From an uncultured Treponema sp. (lineage in GTDB: Bacteria; Spirochaetota; Spirochaetia; Treponematales; Treponemataceae): DNA of 33,961 bases. The stretch is taken from contig CAKUTI010000023.1 of the NCBI GenBank assembly GCA_934691925.1, forward strand, positions 1 through 33,961, given 5' to 3'. The notes under the pieces are model-generated. The model searched no databases. It had not been told where the DNA came from and saw only the letters and a list, made by a program, of their open reading frames with translations. The position numbers and the translations under genes are program-made. Positions 25,252 to 32,088 of the stretch are shown here, one piece after another; position 1 is the stretch's first letter; each line of letters begins with the position of its first letter.

Positions 25252-25280
25252 AGTATCATACATCTAAAATCTTTTGTCAA
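25252..25280 (-). promoter_or_regulatory. Promoter of flaA
   Basis: A perfect -35 TTGACA (minus strand 25280-25275) and GATACT (25257-25252, 4/6) with a 17-nt spacer. The start is expected near 25245, giving a leader of about 40 nt. The SD AAAGGAG lies at 25220-25214, 8 nt before the ATG. This looks like sigma-70 rather than sigma-28 control. Confidence 0.65.
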
Positions 25281-25292
25281 TTAAAATTAAGT

Positions 25293-25796
25293 CTATTTTT
25301 TTGTTTCTATGAACACGTTTCCGGCAAAAATCTCCACATCGTTTATTTTCGGGAAATTCTTTTTTACAGCCGCCTTGAAAAGCTCAACGCCGTCATAGAA
25401 ATCTGACGCCTCGTTTTCCTGAAAAATCGCGTCCTCGGAAAGTCCGACATAAAGTACATCGCCTTTTAAAATGCAGAATTCGAGCTTTGTTCCAAGAGAA
25501 AAGACTGGCCTTGCGCGGTGAAAAAGAGGACCGAGAAGAAGCTCTGAAATATATGTCTCAAGCTTTGTCTGCGAGTCATTTTTCGGAACATAAATTACTT
25601 CTTTTTCAATTTTCTTGCTTCCAACCTGCTCAAAAAGCATGACCATTCTGTATTTTCCCGCGCGTCTGGAAATAAAGAAAAAAATGTTTGGGAGCAATAT
25701 AGCTGCGGCAATCACAATAAAGACAATTTTGTGCCTTATTATAAAATTTTTGATGAAAATCAGCGCGTTTTTTAATTTTTCGTTATTTGTTTTCAT
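25293..25796 (-). CDS. GerMN-domain membrane-anchored protein
   Basis: A 167-residue protein. One membrane helix lies at about residues 22-43 (HKIVFIVIAAAILLPNIFFFI) after a Lys-rich cytoplasmic N-terminus, leaving the rest in the periplasm. The outer part matches the GerMN (sporulation/germination) domain: VIYVPKNDSQTKLETYISELLLGP, FSLGTKLEFCILKGDVLYVGLS. This domain often accompanies cell-wall amidases. The gene overlaps the end of the upstream amidase gene by 14 nt, with its SD (AGGA) inside it, so both are co-expressed. A role in peptidoglycan remodelling is inferred from this pairing. Confidence 0.85.
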   Translation of the reverse strand: MKTNNEKLKNALIFIKNFIIRHKIVFIVIAAAILLPNIFFFISRRAGKYRMVMLFEQVGSKKIEKEVIYVPKNDSQTKLETYISELLLGPLFHRARPVFSLGTKLEFCILKGDVLYVGLSEDAIFQENEASDFYDGVELFKAAVKKNFPKINDVEIFAGNVFIETKK

Positions 25797-26832
25797 TTAA
25801 TCCTGTAAATCCTCTTGAAAGTTCAAAATTTGTTACAAAAGCCGCAAGACCGTTGTAAATTCCGAGCGAAAGTTTTTGGAGATAGGAATTGTCGTTCAGA
25901 TTTTTAGCCTCGCTCTCGTTTGTGAGAAATCCTAGCTCCACGAGAACCGCAGGCATATTCGAATTTCTGACGACAAACCATTCCTCAGCCTTGATTCCGC
26001 GCGCATTTGAAAGTTTTCCCACCTGAGCCGACATTCCGTCCATTATGAATTTCGCAATCAGAATACTTTCAGCCGTGTATTCCTCTTCCATCATCGCGTT
26101 CATGACCGTAAACAGATTCTTGTCAACGCCGCCGCTTTTTTCAAGGACAGTCCGCCTGTAGCCCGGAGAAAGATACCAGACCTCATAGCCGGAAGCCTTT
26201 TTGTCGAGCGACGAATTCACATGAACCGAGACGTAAAGAATCGCCTCTCGCTCCTTTAGCTTAACGGAATTTGCAATTTCCGTGCGCTCAGAAAGCGAGA
26301 GGAATTTGTCCGTATTGCGCGTCATCATAATATTTTTTTCAGGATAAGCGGATTTCAGCTTTGAATAAAGCATTTTTCCGACCGCAAGATTTATGTCCTT
26401 CTCGCGGATTGTGACTTTTTTCCCGTTTATCGTGTGCGTGTCCATCGCGCCAGGGTCTTTTCCGCCGTGTCCCGGGTCAATCAGAATCGCGCCGACTTTA
26501 TACACATTCTCCGAAGATTCCGTGCTGAAAAATTTGAGCGCGGAATCCATAAAATCCTTTGAGACAAAAATCTGCCCGCCGTTGATTTCAGGAGCGTTTA
26601 CCGCGGCGACTTCCTTGTAGTCACGGAGAACAAAGCCATCGCCAGCGCGGAATGAAATCTGATGTCCGTTTTTTTCCATAACGCCAGACGAGCTTAAAGT
26701 GTCCCAGTAAAGCGTGATTCCGTTTTTCTCCGACTGGCTCACCAAGTCAAGAGTCGAAGAATCTGTCTGGGAGTAAGCAAGAAGCGGAAGAAAAATGAGA
26801 ATCAAAAATGAAGATTTTTTTATCAAATTCAT
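25783..26832 (-). CDS. Exported N-acetylmuramoyl-L-alanine amidase (Amidase_3)
   Basis: A 349-residue periplasmic zinc amidase that cuts the bond between muramic acid and the stem peptide. The signal peptide is about residues 1-21 (KKSSFLILIFLPLLAYSQ). An N-terminal domain (about 25-105) may be an AMIN-like or copper-amine-oxidase-like module. The catalytic domain has zinc ligands His122 (IDPGHGGKDPGA), Glu144 (REKDINLAV) and His204 (SVHVNSS), and the catalytic Glu in VLVELGFLTN. I chose the ATG at 26832, with AAGG 8 nt upstream, over a TTG one codon earlier. A four-copy 15-bp tandem repeat lies immediately upstream. Confidence 0.92.
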   Translation of the reverse strand: MNLIKKSSFLILIFLPLLAYSQTDSSTLDLVSQSEKNGITLYWDTLSSSGVMEKNGHQISFRAGDGFVLRDYKEVAAVNAPEINGGQIFVSKDFMDSALKFFSTESSENVYKVGAILIDPGHGGKDPGAMDTHTINGKKVTIREKDINLAVGKMLYSKLKSAYPEKNIMMTRNTDKFLSLSERTEIANSVKLKEREAILYVSVHVNSSLDKKASGYEVWYLSPGYRRTVLEKSGGVDKNLFTVMNAMMEEEYTAESILIAKFIMDGMSAQVGKLSNARGIKAEEWFVVRNSNMPAVLVELGFLTNESEAKNLNDNSYLQKLSLGIYNGLAAFVTNFELSRGFTGLNENK

Positions 26833-26845
26833 CAAAATGACCTTT

Positions 26846-26905
26846 TTAAGATTTCAAATCACAAGATTTAGAATCTAAAGACTTTGAACCTTATGACTTA
26901 GAATC
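26846..26905 (-). repeat. 15-bp tandem repeat, four copies
   Basis: Four consecutive 15-nt units fill 26846-26860, 26861-26875, 26876-26890 and 26891-26905 with no gap. The minus-strand consensus is about GATTCTAAATCTTAA; each unit contains an imperfect palindrome of the GATT-n-AATC kind (the unit at 26846 has GATTTCAAATC). The copy nearest the ATP-grasp gene covers its last four sense codons and stop; the other three fill the gap up to the amidase SD. Confidence 0.75.
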
Positions 26906-28534
26906 GCAAATGTAAAGCGCGCCTTGAATTCCGCCCCGCAAAACCGCCGACCAGAAAGTTCCGCCGTCAAGACATTTATGCTTAGGGCAAATTCTGTCGA
27001 ATTTCTCGAGCGTTTTTCTTAAAGTGCAGTGGTTCCAGTCCTGAATAGAGTCCGCAAGCGGAGCCAGAATTTCAGGAATGTATTCAATTACAGGCTCGTC
27101 TGCCGGAATCACAGTTCCTTTTCCGAGATCTGACGAGATTCCGTTTTCCGCGGACGGAGCAAAAGTGAACGCCGACGGAGGAAATCCAGCCTCGTCTTTT
27201 TCTGATGTTCCTGAAAGAAATTTCTCGGTGTCAGGATTGTCAGGCTCAAGCCGGAGCGTAATCTCGCTGACGGCCTTGTGCGCCGCGTTGTACGAGTTCT
27301 GCAGGCTGTCTGAGACTGCGATTATGTTTCCGCATTTTTCCACATTGTTGCGCGGAAAATCGACCTTGTCGCCCTCTTTTACCCGAGGAAGAACATCGCG
27401 CACGAACGCGAAATTCTTTACTTCTTCAAGGCCGTAGATTTTTGAGACTTTTCCCGGAATCGAAAGCCAGGCTCTTTCCGCGCTGAATCTTAGGCTTTTA
27501 AGCTCGAAAATATCGAACGGCTGAACCTGATTTTCCACAGACTTGTGAGGCTGCCAAGCAAGCGGAACGCGGTTCATAATCAGACTCAAAGGCTTTTCTC
27601 CAAGCGCGACAGTCATCGCAATCTCTGTGAGGTTCATTCCGCTTGAATAAGGATAAGTCCAGCCGCTCATGTAGCCGCCTGAAAGACGAGCCGCAATCTC
27701 TCCAATCATCGGGCCGTTTTTTGTGTATTTTATATCCGCCTTCGCGACTCCGCATGTAAGCCCCAAAGCCTTTATTCCAAGCGCGAATGTGGCAATCAGC
27801 TCGTTCTTTTTCTTTTGGTCGATTGCAGTCGGAAGAGAATGTCCCATCTCGATAAAATACGGCGGATAGAAGATGTGCCTGTCGGCGAATCCTGTAATCG
27901 TCAAAGTTCCGTTGTAGACAACCGAGTCAATGCTGTACTCGTCGCCCTCCATATAATCCTCGAAAATCGCGCGGCCGGTTCTCGAATTTTTGATTGCAGT
28001 GGAAACTGCGCTCTCAAACTCTCTCTTGTTTCTGACGAGACGGCAGCCACGCCCGCCCATGTTGTCGCAAGGCTTCACGACTTTAGGAAATTCGACTTTT
28101 CCGTCACCGACATCTTTTTTGACTCTCTCAAAATCCTCAGAATCAATCTGCTCGAATTTTGGAGACGGAACTCCGCTTCTTGAAAAGCAGCCGCGCATGC
28201 GCACTTTGTCGCTCGCGTTTAGGCAAGCCTCGTAGGAATGGGAAGAAAGCCCGAGATTTCCAGCGACAAAGGCGACGCTCGCTGAAAAGTCTGTTCCAGC
28301 GGTGAAAACAGCTGCAATCTGGCTTTCCGGGCCGGACTCGGAATTTATCTTTCTTGCAAGCTCTAAAATTGCGTCCTTGTCTTTTAGGTCAACAGGATAA
28401 AAATGGTCGGCAAGAGGAGCGCAAACGGCTTTCGGATTCGCGTCAACAACGACAGACTCGTATCCGAGATTTCTGCATGAAAGAATCGCTGGCTTCTGCA
28501 TAAGTCCCGCGCCAAGTATCATTATCTTTTTCAT
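26891..28534 (-). CDS. ATP-grasp ligase (carbamoyl-phosphate synthase/PurK-like) with C-terminal extension
   Basis: A 547-residue protein. The N-terminal Rossmann-like pre-ATP-grasp domain starts KKIMILGAGLMQKPAILSC. The central ATP-grasp fold has FPKVVKPCDNMGGRGCRLV (lysine and glycine loop), FEDYMEGDEYSIDSVVYNG and the metal-ligand region ADIKYTKNGPMIGEIAARLSGG. The enzyme should join a carboxylate to an amine or thiol through an acyl-phosphate. The last 150 residues are unusual: a Pro/Ser-rich linker, then a segment with three Cys (WNHCTL, ICPKHKC) and Gly-rich GGIQGALYIC. The gene follows the SpsF fusion by 75 bp, with no good SD; its ATG overlaps the stop of a 22-codon ORF. Its substrate is probably a sugar acid or amino sugar of this cluster (inference). 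Confidence 0.85.
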   Translation of the reverse strand: MKKIMILGAGLMQKPAILSCRNLGYESVVVDANPKAVCAPLADHFYPVDLKDKDAILELARKINSESGPESQIAAVFTAGTDFSASVAFVAGNLGLSSHSYEACLNASDKVRMRGCFSRSGVPSPKFEQIDSEDFERVKKDVGDGKVEFPKVVKPCDNMGGRGCRLVRNKREFESAVSTAIKNSRTGRAIFEDYMEGDEYSIDSVVYNGTLTITGFADRHIFYPPYFIEMGHSLPTAIDQKKKNELIATFALGIKALGLTCGVAKADIKYTKNGPMIGEIAARLSGGYMSGWTYPYSSGMNLTEIAMTVALGEKPLSLIMNRVPLAWQPHKSVENQVQPFDIFELKSLRFSAERAWLSIPGKVSKIYGLEEVKNFAFVRDVLPRVKEGDKVDFPRNNVEKCGNIIAVSDSLQNSYNAAHKAVSEITLRLEPDNPDTEKFLSGTSEKDEAGFPPSAFTFAPSAENGISSDLGKGTVIPADEPVIEYIPEILAPLADSIQDWNHCTLRKTLEKFDRICPKHKCLDGGTFWSAVLRGGIQGALYICDSKS

Positions 28535-28599
28535 TTTAGTTTTTTTTCGTCTCCAGATTTTTTTGAATTTTCTATCGATATTTTTTTAACAGATTTCAT
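28531..28599 (-). CDS. Possible 22-residue Lys-rich coupling ORF upstream of the ATP-grasp gene
   Basis: This fills most of the 75-bp gap. It reads ATG, 22 codons (8 Lys), TGA, and the stop overlaps the ATG of the ATP-grasp gene (ATGA). No strong SD precedes it (CGGAAA directly before the ATG). It could provide translational coupling for a downstream gene that lacks its own SD, or could be a chance reading frame in A-rich sequence. Confidence 0.25.
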   Translation of the reverse strand: MKSVKKISIENSKKSGDEKKLK

Positions 28600-28609
28600 T
28601 TTCCGATTT

Positions 28610-31138
28610 TCAGTTTTTTATGTCTCTTTCCTTGCGGCAGTAGACCTCGAACGTGTCTCCAAGGCCGAAGAAATGGCTCGCCCCGGAATACAAAGCCCAC
28701 GAAAGGCTCGTCGGGCGCGCTTTTCCCGCAAGCTGAGGAAAACGCTCAGGATGATGGCCTGTAGAGACAATCTTCACAACTTTGAATCCGTATTTTCTTA
28801 AGACTGATGCGGCGCGCCCAGGCTCCCAAAGCGAATAATGGTCGGCAGGAGAATTCTCAAAAAAGCTCTGCGTATTGAATCTTCCGGAAACGCCGGAAGC
28901 GGACGGAGTTGAGAAAGCGAACACTCCGCCGGTTTTCAGGATTTTTGATACAGCGCGGAGAACAGCGTCAAGATTCTGGAAATGCTCGATTACGTACCAC
29001 ATCGTAACCGCGTCAAAGCTTTTCACGCCGAATTCGGTTGAAGGGTCGAACGCGGGAAAATTCGCGACAGCGGCAGGATAATGCAAAGTGTTCTGAACAT
29101 AGTCCACAGCCTCTGATGAAGCGTCAGTTCCGAAAACCTGCCAGCCAGCGTCGTTCGCGGCATCAAGATAAGGGCCGAAAGCACAGCCGATGTCCAGGAC
29201 GGACGGAGTTATCACCTTGTGAGAGCCACGGTAGACAAAATCCACAATCGAAGTCCGCCTTACGCACTGCGACTTTATCTGCTTGAAGTCTTCAAGATAA
29301 GTCTTTCCGTACTGCTTTTTGTAGTCGGAAAAGAAATAGTCTTCATCATAATTTGTGTTCTCAGCGTCAATCGTCCATGACATATAAAGCATTCCGCAGC
29401 TCTTGCAGCGTCTGAAAGTGTGCCTTTTCGTGCGAGACGCAATCGGGTCGGTGAAAGGCTCGTGGTCTTTCTGGCAGACAGGGCAATAGAATCTTCTTCC
29501 GCGCGAGAGGACTTTCACAAAATCTCCAAGTCCTTTTCTCTTCTCTTTGCTGAATTTTCCGTCGGATTTTGTTACAGGCGACTCAGGATAAAGTGACTTG
29601 ACATCTTCAAGGAGCGAAATCATATTTTCCTTGCTTATGCTCTGTGCCGGAAGACAGGCGAAATTGTATTTCTGCGCAAGCTGAACATGAAGCGGCGTTG
29701 TTCCAAGAAGAAGAACTCCGCAGCCGGCCGCAAGCGACTCGAACGCGGTGAATCCGTAATGCGTAACGACAACATCGTACTTGTAAAGCTGCTCGCGGAG
29801 ATTATGGACAGGTGTCAAAAACGTCACATTTTCTCTGAATTCATCAGGAATTCTGTTTGCCGCGTTCTCGTCGGTTGAAATCGCAGTGATTTTTATTCCG
29901 CTTCCGCATAGAGCGTTCACAGCAGGAACGACCAGGTCGGCAGGGTCTTCTCCGCCCACAGTCACGAGAACTGACTTTATGTCTCCGAACTTTTCAAGAC
30001 GCTTTCCATCGCGAACATTTTTCGGAAGCGTTATATAGCTTGGCTCTGTTATGTTCGCAGGACGCTGGAGACCGTAAGACGGAATTATGTCAAGAAGACA
30101 GTCGCACAAGTCTCCGTTAAGAGAGCCTTCGTCAATCGCGGCAAGAGGAGCGGCTTGGGCAAGCTTCAGCGCAAAATCGCGCTCGATTGTGAACGCGTCT
30201 GTAAGAATCATCGCGTAGTCGCCTTTTGCAGGAAGCTCCTTTACAATCTGGCTTTCGGAAAGTCCGTTCTCCTTGGCCTCGGTCAAAAGCTCATCGATTT
30301 CGGCAAGCCCAGCGTCATCAGGAATATAGACATCAGCCCCGGTCTCGACAGCGACTGAAAGGCAGCGGCGCAGGTGGCCTGTTCCCTTTCCTTTTTTTAC
30401 GCACGGAACGCAGAGCACAGGATTCTGGATGCAAGAATCTTGAAGCGCGGAGACAATCTGGCTTGAAGTGTAAGGAGACGCGACCGGCTCGCTTTCAGAA
30501 TAACCGTTTCCCGAAATTTTCTTGACGATTGCAAGAGCGCGCCTGTAGTCGGCTTTTGTGTCGATTGTCGTCCTGAATTTCGGATAGCTCCATTCATCAG
30601 GAGACGGAATCATTATGCTTGTGAAATTTTCAGGATGATTGTAAAGACTCGGCCCTACATGCTCGTGGTCAAAAGGGTCTGAAGTGAGCTTTCTCGCCTC
30701 CAGAAGAGAATGTGCGTTGAACATCTCAACTCCAGAGCCGTGCGGAAGATTCTGGTAGGTTATATAGTCGCACTTTGAAGTCTCGCTGCGTCTTTTGTAC
30801 TGCTCGACTAACGATGAAGCCGCCTCGTAAAACAAAAAAGGATTGTCGGCAGTGGCGCGGACAACTGCGTCAGCCCCGGTTTTCTCGATTAAAAGGCAGT
30901 AACGATCAAGGACATCTTCAAGCGGACCTTTAAAAATCTGGAAGCCGTTTCTCTCGCAGACTGGAGAAAGCGCGTCAAAAGAATCCCCGTCTGTCGCAAC
31001 CCAGTACTCATCTGCTGGAACTTTTCTCATCGCTGCCAAGGTCCAGTCAAGGACGGTTTTTCCGCCGAGCGGAAGAAGAGCTTTTCCAGGAAGTCTCGTG
31101 GAAGAAAGCCTGCACTGAACGCCAACTATAATTTTCAT
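28610..31138 (-). CDS. Three-domain fusion: SpsF-like cytidylyltransferase, SpsG/PseG-like domain and SAM methyltransferase
   Basis: An 842-residue fusion. Residues 1-225 are SpsF-like (CMP-sugar synthetase family): VGVQCRLSSTRLPGKALLPL (nucleotide-binding loop), ATADNPF and TIDTKADY. Residues about 240-545 are a GT-B-like domain of the SpsG/PseG group: KGTGHLRR (254-His, matching the catalytic His of PseG hydrolases) and THYGFTAFESLAAGCGVLLLG (donor-binding side). Residues about 548-842 are a methyltransferase with an N-terminal zinc ribbon (Cys552/555 and Cys578/581) and the SAM loop LDIGCAFGPYLDAA (648-661). SpsF, PseG-like and methyltransferase activities usually belong to separate proteins in sialic-acid-like or spore-coat glycan pathways. 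It overlaps the previous gene by 4 nt; SD GGAG lies 6 nt before the ATG. Confidence 0.88.
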   Translation of the reverse strand: MKIIVGVQCRLSSTRLPGKALLPLGGKTVLDWTLAAMRKVPADEYWVATDGDSFDALSPVCERNGFQIFKGPLEDVLDRYCLLIEKTGADAVVRATADNPFLFYEAASSLVEQYKRRSETSKCDYITYQNLPHGSGVEMFNAHSLLEARKLTSDPFDHEHVGPSLYNHPENFTSIMIPSPDEWSYPKFRTTIDTKADYRRALAIVKKISGNGYSESEPVASPYTSSQIVSALQDSCIQNPVLCVPCVKKGKGTGHLRRCLSVAVETGADVYIPDDAGLAEIDELLTEAKENGLSESQIVKELPAKGDYAMILTDAFTIERDFALKLAQAAPLAAIDEGSLNGDLCDCLLDIIPSYGLQRPANITEPSYITLPKNVRDGKRLEKFGDIKSVLVTVGGEDPADLVVPAVNALCGSGIKITAISTDENAANRIPDEFRENVTFLTPVHNLREQLYKYDVVVTHYGFTAFESLAAGCGVLLLGTTPLHVQLAQKYNFACLPAQSISKENMISLLEDVKSLYPESPVTKSDGKFSKEKRKGLGDFVKVLSRGRRFYCPVCQKDHEPFTDPIASRTKRHTFRRCKSCGMLYMSWTIDAENTNYDEDYFFSDYKKQYGKTYLEDFKQIKSQCVRRTSIVDFVYRGSHKVITPSVLDIGCAFGPYLDAANDAGWQVFGTDASSEAVDYVQNTLHYPAAVANFPAFDPSTEFGVKSFDAVTMWYVIEHFQNLDAVLRAVSKILKTGGVFAFSTPSASGVSGRFNTQSFFENSPADHYSLWEPGRAASVLRKYGFKVVKIVSTGHHPERFPQLAGKARPTSLSWALYSGASHFFGLGDTFEVYCRKERDIKN

Positions 31139-32088
31139 TTGCTACTCCAATTCTCAACTAAATCGATAACATCTCTTTTAAAGCTGTATTTATTCTCATC
31201 GACCCATTGCCTCGCTTCCTTGAACTGCCGCACAGCCTCGAAAAATCCGCAGGCGGAGCTTCTGAAGAAAGGAAAGAACGAAGAGCGCGGAATCGCGCCG
31301 TGGTCATCAAAAAATCGCGGAACAAGATTCTTCAGATAGAATCTGTTTGAATACTGGCTCGGCGTTGTGTCGAGCGCGGGAAAGCTTTCGCTGTAGCTCA
31401 TGCAGAACGCCGTTGAAAGCAAGATTTTCTCGCCCCAGAGCCACGCGCGGAAAGACATGTCAAGATTCTGCCAGTAAGGCTGCCTTATAGTGTAGTCGAA
31501 TCCGCCAAGAGCCACAAATTTTCCCCTGTCGTAAAGCCCGATGTAGTCAAAAGGCATCAGGTCAGGAAGCCCGTCCGAAACCGTGGATGCCGCCGCAAGC
31601 CGCATCGTTCCCTTGTGAATTTCAGGCGAGAAAAGTATGGGAAAAGCCATCTTTCCCTGCTCCAGCAGGCGCGGCGCAATGCAGAATCCGCCGAATTCAG
31701 AGAGCTTCGAGCCGAGAGTCGGAGAAAGAATCTCGTGCTGGAAGTCGAGCGAGTCGCGAAGCACAAGAAAATATTCTGCCGAAGCCTCGCCCGCCGCAAG
31801 ATTTATAAGCTCGCCGTCGGAAGCGTCCTCAAGCGGAACAATGAATTTCACAAAAGGATAACGCTTCGCGAAATTGTCGAGATTGTAGCTTTCCGAAAGC
31901 TCCACCGAGATTATCTCGCTGAACCCGCATTTCGCAAGATTCTCCACCATCTGCACGCGGAACTGGCTCCATGTCTTGTTTATGACGATAGCGGCGATGT
32001 TCATTCTCGCAAGAGGAACAGCCTCGCTTCCGCCGAGAACAAGCATTTTTATCTGGTGCTCATTAAAAATTGAAGGTATAGTGCTCAT
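31135..32088 (-). CDS. Glycosyltransferase-like protein (probable GT-A fold)
   Basis: A 317-residue soluble protein. The segment FDYIGLYDRGKFVALGGFDYTIRQPYWQNLDMSFRAWLWG (about residues 180-220) resembles the C-terminal part of GT2/GT27-type GT-A enzymes: a Gly-Gly-Phe loop followed by acceptor and D-x-x-x-R residues. The N-terminal half has AEYFLVLRDSLDF, which could stand in for the DxD region but lacks a clear DxD, so activity is not assured. SD AGG is 7 nt from the chosen ATG. The start overlaps the upstream gene by 26 nt; an internal ATG at 32046 is possible but lacks an SD. The gene lies in the SpsF/ATP-grasp cluster. Confidence 0.6.
   Translation of the reverse strand: MSTIPSIFNEHQIKMLVLGGSEAVPLARMNIAAIVINKTWSQFRVQMVENLAKCGFSEIISVELSESYNLDNFAKRYPFVKFIVPLEDASDGELINLAAGEASAEYFLVLRDSLDFQHEILSPTLGSKLSEFGGFCIAPRLLEQGKMAFPILFSPEIHKGTMRLAAASTVSDGLPDLMPFDYIGLYDRGKFVALGGFDYTIRQPYWQNLDMSFRAWLWGEKILLSTAFCMSYSESFPALDTTPSQYSNRFYLKNLVPRFFDDHGAIPRSSFFPFFRSSACGFFEAVRQFKEARQWVDENKYSFKRDVIDLVENWSSK

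Noticed and set aside
26846..26905. CRISPR-like array
   Set aside because: The repeats are directly contiguous 15-mers with no spacers and no cas genes nearby.
32046..32088. Alternative internal ATG start for the GT-like gene
   Set aside because: No SD precedes 32046, whereas 32088 has AGG at 7 nt, and overlapping starts are common in this operon.
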